Assembly (NCBI GenBank): GCA_000495415.1
Contig: AWGX01000851.1
Coordinates: 1 to 6,198 of the forward strand
Reading direction: 5' to 3'
DNA: 6,198 nt
Source: Smithella sp. ME-1
Lineage (GTDB): Bacteria; Desulfobacterota; Syntrophia; Syntrophales; Smithellaceae
Part shown: positions 1 through 5,572 of the stretch, in pieces
Position numbering within the stretch: position 1 is the first letter of the stretch
Layout of the letters: each line of letters starts with the position of its first letter
Notes under the pieces: generated by a model
Told to the model about the DNA's origin: nothing
What the model saw: only the letters and a program-made list of their open reading frames with translations
The model's database searches: none
Made by a program: the position numbers and the translations under genes

Positions 1-45
1 AGCGTACAGTTCAGGGAATTGGTTCTTAAAATCAACTAATTTAGA

Positions 46-136
46 AGAGGGGGGAAATGCTACTATGGCAATCCCCCCTTAACTAAAATGACAATAAAAC
101 AGAGGGGGGATCTCATTTGGGCATTCTCTCTCCCCC
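46..136. repeat. alternating G-run/C-run inverted repeats (competing hairpins)
   Basis: Four homopolymer arms alternate here: G6 at 49-54, C6 at 73-78, G6 at 104-109 and C5 at 132-136. The 10-mer AGAGGGGGGA occurs identically at 46-55 and 101-110. The first two arms form an 8-bp stem (48-55 with 72-79), which can be extended inward by TGC/GCA (58-60 with 68-70). The C-run arm can instead pair with the second G-run as a perfect 9-bp stem (71-79 with 103-111), and the second G-run can pair with the last C-run (105-110 with 131-136). The stems are therefore mutually exclusive. None is followed by a T-tract, so a classical terminator is unlikely. A dispersed intergenic repeat, or the 3' end structure of a gene left of the window, is possible. 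The pairing is directly visible; the function is unknown. Confidence 0.55.
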
Positions 137-260
137 GCTTTACGTGACCTATGAATTGCAATGATTGCGGTTAAGCAATGGCACAAACTATTTCTTTTGG
201 GTTCACGATCCTTTTGACTTTTATTCTTTTCTCGTAACTATCATTATTGTTTGCTGCTTT

Positions 261-290
261 TTGAAACAGGATAAGGAATTCACACATATT
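261..290 (+). promoter_or_regulatory. weak candidate sigma-70 promoter for the lipoprotein gene
   Basis: TTGAAA at 261-266 matches the -35 consensus at five of six positions. CATATT at 285-290 matches the -10 consensus at four of six, with an 18-base spacer. Transcription would start near 297, about 37 bases before the ATG. The region is very AT-rich, so chance matches are likely. Confidence 0.3.
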
Positions 291-299
291 TATAGCTTG

Positions 300-320
300 T
301 TTAAAAAATGATTTTTTAAA
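300..320. repeat. AT-only perfect inverted repeat next to the Shine-Dalgarno
   Basis: TTTAAAAAA (300-308) and TTTTTTAAA (312-320) are perfect reverse complements around a three-base centre, TGA. The right arm ends inside the AAAGGAGG ribosome binding site. It could be a protein-binding site or a weak hairpin affecting translation, but an A/T-only palindrome may also be chance in this composition. Confidence 0.4.
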
Positions 321-325
321 GGAGG
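318..325 (+). promoter_or_regulatory. strong Shine-Dalgarno of the lipoprotein gene
   Basis: AAAGGAGG lies 8 bases upstream of the ATG at 334. This near-perfect match to the 16S rRNA 3' end fixes the start codon of the lipoprotein gene. Confidence 0.85.
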
Positions 326-333
326 CTACGATA

Positions 334-1257
334 ATGAAAAAAAAGAGCATATCTTTTTTAAAGATTTTCTCCATCCTTTGTTTGCTTTTTTTCTTTATCA
401 CTATTTTATCAGCATGTACAGCAACTAGGCATACTGTTCAAAAAACTGTTGTTCCTTTATTGAATACATCAGTGGACGATCTTGTGGATAAACTTCTGAG
501 GCAAGAAAATGGCGCTTTTGTCAAAGAAGGCCTGCCCGGAGCCCTGCTTGTGATTACCGGTCTTACCGAACTTGCACCAAAAGATTATGAACTACTGGCG
601 GAGACCTCTTTTTTGTATTGCGCATATGCTTTGATGGTAGAAGACGAAAATCGTGAATATGCCATATCTCTCTTCAAGGTTGGAACCGACTACGGCATGA
701 GGGCATTAAAGGTCAATAATTCCAAATTTCGAAAAGCAGTAGAAGAAGGAACTAAAATTCCTGACGCCGTAAAACTCCTGAAAAAAGATGACCTGAAAGG
801 TCTGACCTGGTACGGAATTAACATGGCCAAACGTGTAACATTGCAGCTGGCTGATCCCGATGAAGTTTTAGATATTCCGGATGCCGTGGCCGCGGGAAGG
901 CGCGCTATCGAGATAGATCCAAATTATTCCTGGGGTGCCAGTTGGAATATTCTGGGCATCTATTATGCAATATTGCCAGATGCTTTGGGACTAGGTGGCG
1001 GAGCGGATTCGTCCAGAGAAGCATTCGCTAACGGTCATAAGGCGGAAAATGGCGAATTTGGAATAATAGATGTCTTCATAGCCAGATATTATTGTCCTCT
1101 CATTAAGGATACAGAGCTATTTGATAAGTTACTCAATCGGGTAATAAATATGGATTCCTGTAAAATTACAGGCGGCATCTGCCTGATTAACGAGTTGGCA
1201 AAAGAAAAGGCACGGTTCTCCCTTAATAATAAAGGGAAATATTTTGATGTTTACTGA
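334..1257 (+). CDS. TRAP transporter TatT-type lipoprotein (TPR-like)
   Basis: The product is a predicted lipoprotein of 307 residues. It starts with a lysine-rich n-region, a hydrophobic stretch (about 8-26) and a lipobox LSAC ending at Cys28, so it is probably a periplasm-facing membrane-anchored protein. The body resembles the TatT family (the T component associated with TRAP transporters): the GLPGALLVITGLTEL segment (66-80), a helical repeat with LLAETSFLYCAYA (87-99), a glycine-rich LGLGGGADSSREAF segment (218-231), and a C-terminal ELAKEKARFSLNNKGKYFD (287-305). In the known family, TatT is an all-helical TPR-like protein that binds the periplasmic solute-binding subunit (TatP/DctP-like) of a TRAP transporter. 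No TRAP permease or binding protein is seen in this window: the next genes are convergent and metabolic, and anything upstream is outside it. The start is supported by AAAGGAGG 8 bases upstream. The family call is from recalled sequence character. Confidence 0.8.
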   Translation: MKKKSISFLKIFSILCLLFFFITILSACTATRHTVQKTVVPLLNTSVDDLVDKLLRQENGAFVKEGLPGALLVITGLTELAPKDYELLAETSFLYCAYALMVEDENREYAISLFKVGTDYGMRALKVNNSKFRKAVEEGTKIPDAVKLLKKDDLKGLTWYGINMAKRVTLQLADPDEVLDIPDAVAAGRRAIEIDPNYSWGASWNILGIYYAILPDALGLGGGADSSREAFANGHKAENGEFGIIDVFIARYYCPLIKDTELFDKLLNRVINMDSCKITGGICLINELAKEKARFSLNNKGKYFDVY

Positions 1258-1293
1258 AAGAAAATTGTTTTTCTAATTAACTCGCCAACATAT

Positions 1294-2793
1294 TTAACAA
1301 AAACGAAACAAATTTGGCGCGTTATCGTGCACGGTTACAAATCCTTTTCTGCCAATAAATTCCTCTGTTTCCATGAGTTGAAAAAGGGACTGGTCTTTTT
1401 CCGCGTGCGCCCAGCATCTTCTGCCGTCCTCTAATCGTGCTATGATTATGGAATTGAGGGGTTCCCCATGGCGATCATGCATTACTGTATAAGTTTCAAC
1501 TATCGCCGGACCACCGGGTTTCTCGGCCAGTTCAGGGCTATACATGCCGTCGATTTTGTGTTGTATATTTTCAGGTTGATTAAAGCAAAGTGAATTCTTT
1601 GGTTCCACTCCGCCGTATATTCCAACGGAGTGTTTTGTAATGTACCACCCCAGAGCGGTGATGAGACCGAATTCTTCAGGATTTTTTCGCAATCTTTCCA
1701 CGGCATGAGCAATGGCATGTAATGAATAATTGTTGCCAGGACCGCCAAAATAGGCCAGTCCTCCCGTTATCGTTAAAGGCGGAAGTCTATTTAGATTCAG
1801 TCCTATTGATTTGGCCGCGATAATCGACGCGGAGGGAAAGCAACTATAGATGTCCAGGAAATCTATTTCACGGATACTCAATTTGACTGATTCAAGTGCT
1901 GATCCAACGATTTCTTTGATGGCCGGACTGAAAGTATAGTTCACCCTGTCCGATACGAACCATTTGTCTGCCGCATCATATCCGGCATGCAAATAGATCC
2001 ATTTATTTTTTGGTATTGATATCCGCTTTGCAACTTTACTGCTGGTAATAATTACAGCAGCGGCCTGGTTGACATCAAGTATCGGATTCATAAATTTTGT
2101 GTAAGGAAAACCTACCATGCGGTTGACACGAGTTACCGTTTCTATCTCCTGAGCACTTTTTTCTTCTCTGAACCAGGCAAGCGGATTTTTTGCCGCTATC
2201 TTCGAAAACCCCGCACAAAATTCAGCCAGAAATTTCTTGTGATCTGCAATACTGAGATTACGTTCAGCTCTCAAAGCGTTTTCGAAAAGAGGATATACAG
2301 TTATGGGCACTTCTGCATAATGCTGAATCTCGGCAGAATTCGATGCAGAACGGTTATCACCAACCATGGTCGGATGGTTCTTGGAACAAGGCCAGTCCAG
2401 AACAGTGTTTTTTTTCCCTGCGGCAGTAACCGTATACATGGCTTCCGCTCCGCAAATCAAAGCTACTTCTATTTCACCCGCAACAATTTTTTTAGCGGCC
2501 CTGTTGACCAACCATTGAGGAGTATTTCCTCCGATCGCAGTATACTCAGCTACTTTCGGTTTAATGGAGAGCATTTCACAAAGCAGGCCGGCAGGATCTT
2601 CATAAGTCCACGAAAACATATTCACGACAGAAAGAAGATCAACGTTGCGGAGAATTTCAGAGCACTGTGAGTCATCGACACTGGATTCAATGGCCATTTT
2701 TGCCAGTTGCAGTGGGTGCAATGCCTTTTCGTTATCTTCAGAACGATGGGTTATCTGACCGACACCGACAATCACAGGATGTATCATAGTCAT
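1294..2793 (-). CDS. thiolase-like protein (TLP1/SCP2-thiolase type) with C-terminal extra domain
   Basis: This 499-residue protein would be annotated as an acetyl-CoA acetyltransferase/thiolase-family protein. The thiolase fold covers about residues 1-400, starting with PVIVGVGQ (6-13). About 100 further residues follow, containing a beta-rich stretch (VETYTVMHDRHGEPLNSIII, 432-451), as in mycobacterial thiolase-like proteins of type 1, which carry an added OB-like domain. Catalytic features are non-standard. The usual nucleophile motif (CxS/TG) reads AIGGNTPQ (86-93) with no cysteine. The NEAF/HDCF loop is YSCF (316-319). The GHP motif reads FGGPGNN (349-355), with glycine in place of histidine. 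The C-terminal CxG region reads ALGWYITKHS (380-389), with His388 but no cysteine. Thiolytic cleavage is therefore doubtful; acyl-CoA binding or another acyl-transfer role is possible. It is the last gene of the minus-strand cluster, 85 bases after the dehydrogenase. An AGGA seven bases upstream favours the first ATG over the one two codons later. Confidence 0.85.
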   Translation of the reverse strand: MTMIHPVIVGVGQITHRSEDNEKALHPLQLAKMAIESSVDDSQCSEILRNVDLLSVVNMFSWTYEDPAGLLCEMLSIKPKVAEYTAIGGNTPQWLVNRAAKKIVAGEIEVALICGAEAMYTVTAAGKKNTVLDWPCSKNHPTMVGDNRSASNSAEIQHYAEVPITVYPLFENALRAERNLSIADHKKFLAEFCAGFSKIAAKNPLAWFREEKSAQEIETVTRVNRMVGFPYTKFMNPILDVNQAAAVIITSSKVAKRISIPKNKWIYLHAGYDAADKWFVSDRVNYTFSPAIKEIVGSALESVKLSIREIDFLDIYSCFPSASIIAAKSIGLNLNRLPPLTITGGLAYFGGPGNNYSLHAIAHAVERLRKNPEEFGLITALGWYITKHSVGIYGGVEPKNSLCFNQPENIQHKIDGMYSPELAEKPGGPAIVETYTVMHDRHGEPLNSIIIARLEDGRRCWAHAEKDQSLFQLMETEEFIGRKGFVTVHDNAPNLFRFC

Positions 2794-2878
2794 TTCGAAA
2801 TCCTACTCGCGCCAGAGAAAGTTTTTACTTTTCCGGCATCGATTTAATGAAATAATAGTAATTTATGAACGGTTGAAA

Positions 2879-4024
2879 TCACATGATTAAGCCTGAAACT
2901 ATTTCTTTCATGATTTCAGTCGTCCCGCCGCCTATGGAGAGGATTCTGTTATCGCGGTAAAGGCGTTCAACCAGGTAGTCTCGCATGAAGCCGTATCCCC
3001 CGAATATCTGAACAGCATCATAAGTTACTTTGTCGCTGACATTGCAGGCGAATATCTTGGCCATGGAAACCTCTTTCAACTGATTTACCCCTGCGTTCAT
3101 CTTGGCGGCAACCCGGTATGTGAATTCACGGCTTGCTTCCACCAGCGTGGCCATGTCCGCCAGTTTATGTCTTGTCACCTGGAAACCCTTCAGCGGCAGA
3201 CCGAATGCCGTCCGCTCACCGGAGTATCTTATGGATTCTTCCAAGGCAATCTGCGCCGTCATATTGGCCATAATGCTAAGCATGAGCCTTTCTTTTTGGA
3301 AATTTTCCATAATAATGGAGAATCCTTTATTTTCTGCTCCGATCAGGTTTTCGACCGGTACTTTACAGTTATCAAAAAATATTTCCGCCGTGTCCGATGC
3401 CCACCACCCGGTTTTTTTCAGGGGGCGACCTGTCGAATATCCAGGGGTATTGGACTCAATAATCAGAAAGCTGATCCCGTGTGCGCCCTCACCGCCGGTT
3501 CGCACGGCGCAGGTGATCTGGTCGGCTCGTGCGCCGCTTGTTATAAAAGTCTTACTTCCATTGACTACGTAAAAATCACCTTCACGCACGGCTCTCGTTT
3601 TGAGGCTGGCGACATCCGAACCTCCGCCCGGCTCAGTAACGGCGAGAGCGGCAATTTTCTCTCCTCTAATAACCGGTTTGACAAAGCGTTCCTTCTGGAG
3701 GGGTGTGCCTCTGCGCACGATCGGCGGTATGGCAATGTCCAGAGAACCGAGACCGGCAACCAGACCGGCTGAGCCGCTCCGCATCAGTTCCTCAATCACG
3801 ACGATTTTAAGAAAAATATCACCTGGCGTTCCACCGACTTCTTCGGGATATCCTATCCCCAGATAGCCCATGTCACCTGAAATCTTGTATAATTCCCGGG
3901 GGAATTCTCCCGCTTCTTCCCATTTTTCAATTTCCGGCAGTATTCCCTTTTTCACAAGAGACCTGATAGAGTTGCGAAGCATCTCATGTTCTTCCTTGAA
4001 GTATTCCTGATATTCGTTCGTCAT
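2879..4024 (-). CDS. acyl-CoA dehydrogenase (FAD-dependent, LCAD/IVD-like active site)
   Basis: The 381-residue product has the usual length and full domain order of an acyl-CoA dehydrogenase: N-terminal helical domain (about 5-122), central beta domain and C-terminal helical domain (from about 232). The first family signature AVTEPGGGSDVAS is at 128-140 and the second, QIFGGYGFMRDY, at 339-350. The FAD/dimer-contact segment YSGERTAFGLPLKGFQ is at 267-282. It oxidises an acyl-CoA to the trans-2-enoyl-CoA, normally passing electrons to ETF. At the position of the common catalytic glutamate (IYEGT motif) it has SIGGGTTEI (363-371), so that glutamate is glycine (Gly366). Glu245 in FQKERLML lies where isovaleryl- and long-chain acyl-CoA dehydrogenases carry their catalytic base. 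This suggests a branched or bulky substrate, but chain length cannot be read from sequence. It lies between the NMO-family and thiolase-like genes. An AAAGGA precedes the ATG by ten bases. Confidence 0.95.
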   Translation of the reverse strand: MTNEYQEYFKEEHEMLRNSIRSLVKKGILPEIEKWEEAGEFPRELYKISGDMGYLGIGYPEEVGGTPGDIFLKIVVIEELMRSGSAGLVAGLGSLDIAIPPIVRRGTPLQKERFVKPVIRGEKIAALAVTEPGGGSDVASLKTRAVREGDFYVVNGSKTFITSGARADQITCAVRTGGEGAHGISFLIIESNTPGYSTGRPLKKTGWWASDTAEIFFDNCKVPVENLIGAENKGFSIIMENFQKERLMLSIMANMTAQIALEESIRYSGERTAFGLPLKGFQVTRHKLADMATLVEASREFTYRVAAKMNAGVNQLKEVSMAKIFACNVSDKVTYDAVQIFGGYGFMRDYLVERLYRDNRILSIGGGTTEIMKEIVSGLIM

Positions 4025-4111
4025 ATTTTCGTCATCCTTTCTCTTTTAAGTTATAAGTTTAATGAGCAAATGATCTTTCAGCCAACTTCAATTCTCATCT
4101 GGTACGTTTTA

Positions 4112-5254
4112 TCATTTTATTGTAACGGTCTGTGGCAACTTCTCCATCAAAATCTCTGCAGCTTCAGCCACCATATCCTCAACCACCTGACGGGCGGGAA
4201 TAATCTTATGAATCAGACCGGAAATCTGTCCGGCAAATCCTCCGATGTAATCCTGTTTATTAGCTTTTACGAATGATCCCAGCAGTGCCGAGGCCAAAAG
4301 GACCTGGATGGGAAAGGGCATTGCTTCAAGACCTGATTTATCCCAAAGATCATGGATTTTGGTATAATTGGCCCTCGATGTTTTGCCGGTATAAAGCTTG
4401 CTGACGCGCGTATCTTCATCAGTGGAATCGATAATACGTTGCTTGCAAATATCCATGGCACCGCCTTCATTGGTAGCAAGAAAACGTGTCCCCACCCAGA
4501 CTCCGACACATCCCATGGCAAGAGCAGCAGCCAATCCACGTCCGTCACCGATACCTCCCGCCGCTAATACCGGAATCGGGGCTACGCTATCGATTACCTG
4601 AGGAAGCAAGGCCATAGTGCCTATTCTTCCCGTATGTCCGCCTGCCTCATGACCTTGTGCCACAATAAGATCGAGACCCGATTCGGCCATTCGTTTTGCA
4701 TTTTTCGCATTCCCGGTAATGCCCAGTACTTTCATTCCATGGGCATGGGCATCTTGCACCATAAATCCCGGATTGCCCAGACCGGCACAAAAGAGCGGCA
4801 CTCTCTCCTCGATGCAGATTCGAATCGCTTCGTTGGGTTGCACAACAGTCGTGTCCATTTTTACCATGAGATCAATATCCGGCAATTTCATTTCCGCTTT
4901 TATTTTATAGAACCAATCAAGATATGGTGGGGGAAGTCCTTCCAGCAAGGTCATGAGCGGAATAGACTCATGTGAACCATCTGTTTTTATAACATTCTGG
5001 GGAAGCAGCAGGTCAACACCGAAAGGCTTGTTGGTTTGAGCTTTGATCTCCCGGATGGCTTGCTGCAATTCATCAATATTAAAACCTGCCCCGCCAAGAA
5101 CACCCAAGCCTCCGGCTTCGGATACAGCGACGACAAGTTCTACAGGCGCCCCATTTGGTTCCCCAATCAATGTGGGGCCCATGCCCGCACTGATGATGGG
5201 ATACTCGATGTCCAGCATGTCACACAATTTGGTACGGAGAACTATCCTTTTCAT
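4112..5254 (-). CDS. nitronate monooxygenase / 2-nitropropane dioxygenase-family FMN flavoprotein
   Basis: The 380-residue product is an FMN-binding TIM-barrel protein of the NMO/2-nitropropane dioxygenase family, related to the enoyl-ACP reductase FabK. Visible motifs are PIISAGMGP (19-27) at the first strand, the active-site segment GHEAGGHTG (201-209) with the family histidine His207, the FMN-phosphate loop AAGGIGDGRG (231-240), and VWVGTRFLATNE (252-263). Named members oxidise alkyl nitronates, but many homologues are NAD(P)H-dependent reductases or have unknown substrates. Here it is the first gene of a minus-strand cluster with an acyl-CoA dehydrogenase and a thiolase-like protein, so a role as oxidoreductase on a CoA thioester is a reasonable inference. 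An NMO-family protein, IpdC, is known beside such genes in actinobacterial steroid-ring degradation, although I cannot show orthology. The start has AAGGAGAAGG upstream. The next gene begins 87 bases downstream. Confidence 0.88.
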   Translation of the reverse strand: MKRIVLRTKLCDMLDIEYPIISAGMGPTLIGEPNGAPVELVVAVSEAGGLGVLGGAGFNIDELQQAIREIKAQTNKPFGVDLLLPQNVIKTDGSHESIPLMTLLEGLPPPYLDWFYKIKAEMKLPDIDLMVKMDTTVVQPNEAIRICIEERVPLFCAGLGNPGFMVQDAHAHGMKVLGITGNAKNAKRMAESGLDLIVAQGHEAGGHTGRIGTMALLPQVIDSVAPIPVLAAGGIGDGRGLAAALAMGCVGVWVGTRFLATNEGGAMDICKQRIIDSTDEDTRVSKLYTGKTSRANYTKIHDLWDKSGLEAMPFPIQVLLASALLGSFVKANKQDYIGGFAGQISGLIHKIIPARQVVEDMVAEAAEILMEKLPQTVTIK

Positions 5255-5383
5255 ATGAAAACCTTCTCCTTATTTGTTATTCAAACTTATTGGGACAATC
5301 TCTGATTTTGACTCGCCGGTACTTTAAAACACCTCTCATGTAAATTTTTATTTTAACTCTTTATATTTAATTTACGATGGTTT

Positions 5384-5397
5384 TAGCCAGTAGCCAG
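5384..5397. repeat. tandem 7-mer TAGCCAG x2
   Basis: TAGCCAG occurs twice head to tail at 5384-5390 and 5391-5397. If the minus-strand promoter at 5399-5426 is right, the repeat covers the likely transcription start of the acyl-CoA operon, a position where a regulator could bind. With only two copies it may be chance. Confidence 0.45.
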
Positions 5398-5398
5398 A

Positions 5399-5426
5399 AT
5401 TCTGCCATATTAAATTCGGATGTCAA
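5399..5426 (-). promoter_or_regulatory. candidate sigma-70 promoter of the NMO-ACAD-thiolase cluster
   Basis: On the minus strand a perfect TTGACA (-35, positions 5426-5421) is followed after 16 bases by CAGAAT (5404-5399), which matches the -10 consensus at four of six. Transcription would begin near 5392, leaving a leader of roughly 140 bases before the ATG at 5254. The -35 is strong and the -10 only fair. Confidence 0.4.
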
Positions 5427-5519
5427 CATGAATCTACTACTGAAAAAATGTATGCCATTTTTATACTTTTTAATATAGATAATAAAATAAACACACTATT
5501 TTGGGGAAAAGCTTTTTAC

Positions 5520-5548
5520 TTGACGACTGATAACAATTTTTTTATTCT
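5520..5548 (+). promoter_or_regulatory. candidate sigma-70 promoter of the DsbD/CcdA-like gene
   Basis: TTGACG at 5520-5525 matches the -35 consensus at five of six positions. After an optimal 17-base spacer comes TATTCT at 5543-5548, matching the -10 at four of six. The predicted start near 5555 gives a short leader of about 18 bases before the ATG at 5573. Confidence 0.45.
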
Positions 5549-5572
5549 GTTAGAAAACAAAGAAAAAGAACG

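Larger units (their letters stand above)
1..333. other. intergenic region without a supported gene
   Basis: No frame on either strand gives a convincing protein here. One plus-strand frame reads 12 codons from the window edge to a TAA at 37-39 and could be the tail of an upstream gene, but this cannot be judged. The region contains the G/C-run hairpin arms (46-136), a weak promoter candidate (261-290), an AT-only inverted repeat (300-320) and the ribosome binding site of the lipoprotein gene. The stretch 141-260 shows nothing I can name. Confidence 0.6.
5255..5572. other. divergent intergenic regulatory region
   Basis: This 318-base AT-rich region separates the minus-strand acyl-CoA cluster from the plus-strand DsbD/CcdA-like gene. 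It holds one candidate promoter per direction and a tandem 7-mer. A 7-bp inverted repeat is also visible (AAAAATG at 5444-5450, CATTTTT at 5456-5462, loop TATGC). It lies between the two promoters and could be an operator, but is A/T-rich. No small gene or RNA could be supported. Confidence 0.6.

Noticed and set aside
1..39. Possible 12-codon tail of an upstream gene ending in TAA at 37-39
   Set aside because: It is too short to distinguish from chance, and no family feature is visible.
46..136. CRISPR array or rho-independent terminator reading of the G/C-run repeats
   Set aside because: There are only two copies of a 10-base unit with no regular repeat-spacer pattern, and no run of T follows any stem.
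171..401. Minus-strand 76-residue open frame overlapping the lipoprotein start
   Set aside because: It is lysine- and phenylalanine-rich translation of AT-rich leader DNA, overlaps a well-supported gene with a strong ribosome binding site, and resembles no family I know.
1259..1274. Hairpin AGAAAA-TTGT-TTTTCT in the convergent gap, as a terminator
   Set aside because: The stem is six weak, mostly A-T pairs and no clear T-tract follows. The longer CGCCAA/TTGGCG pair (1283-1288 with 1314-1319) also lacks a T-tract.
3102..3866. Several plus-strand open frames opposite the acyl-CoA dehydrogenase
   Set aside because: They are shadows of the dehydrogenase codons, with no domain or motif and no ribosome binding site of note.
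4025..4111. Internal promoter or terminator between the NMO-family and dehydrogenase genes
   Set aside because: TATAAC is present on the minus strand, but no -35 at proper spacing and no stable hairpin were found.
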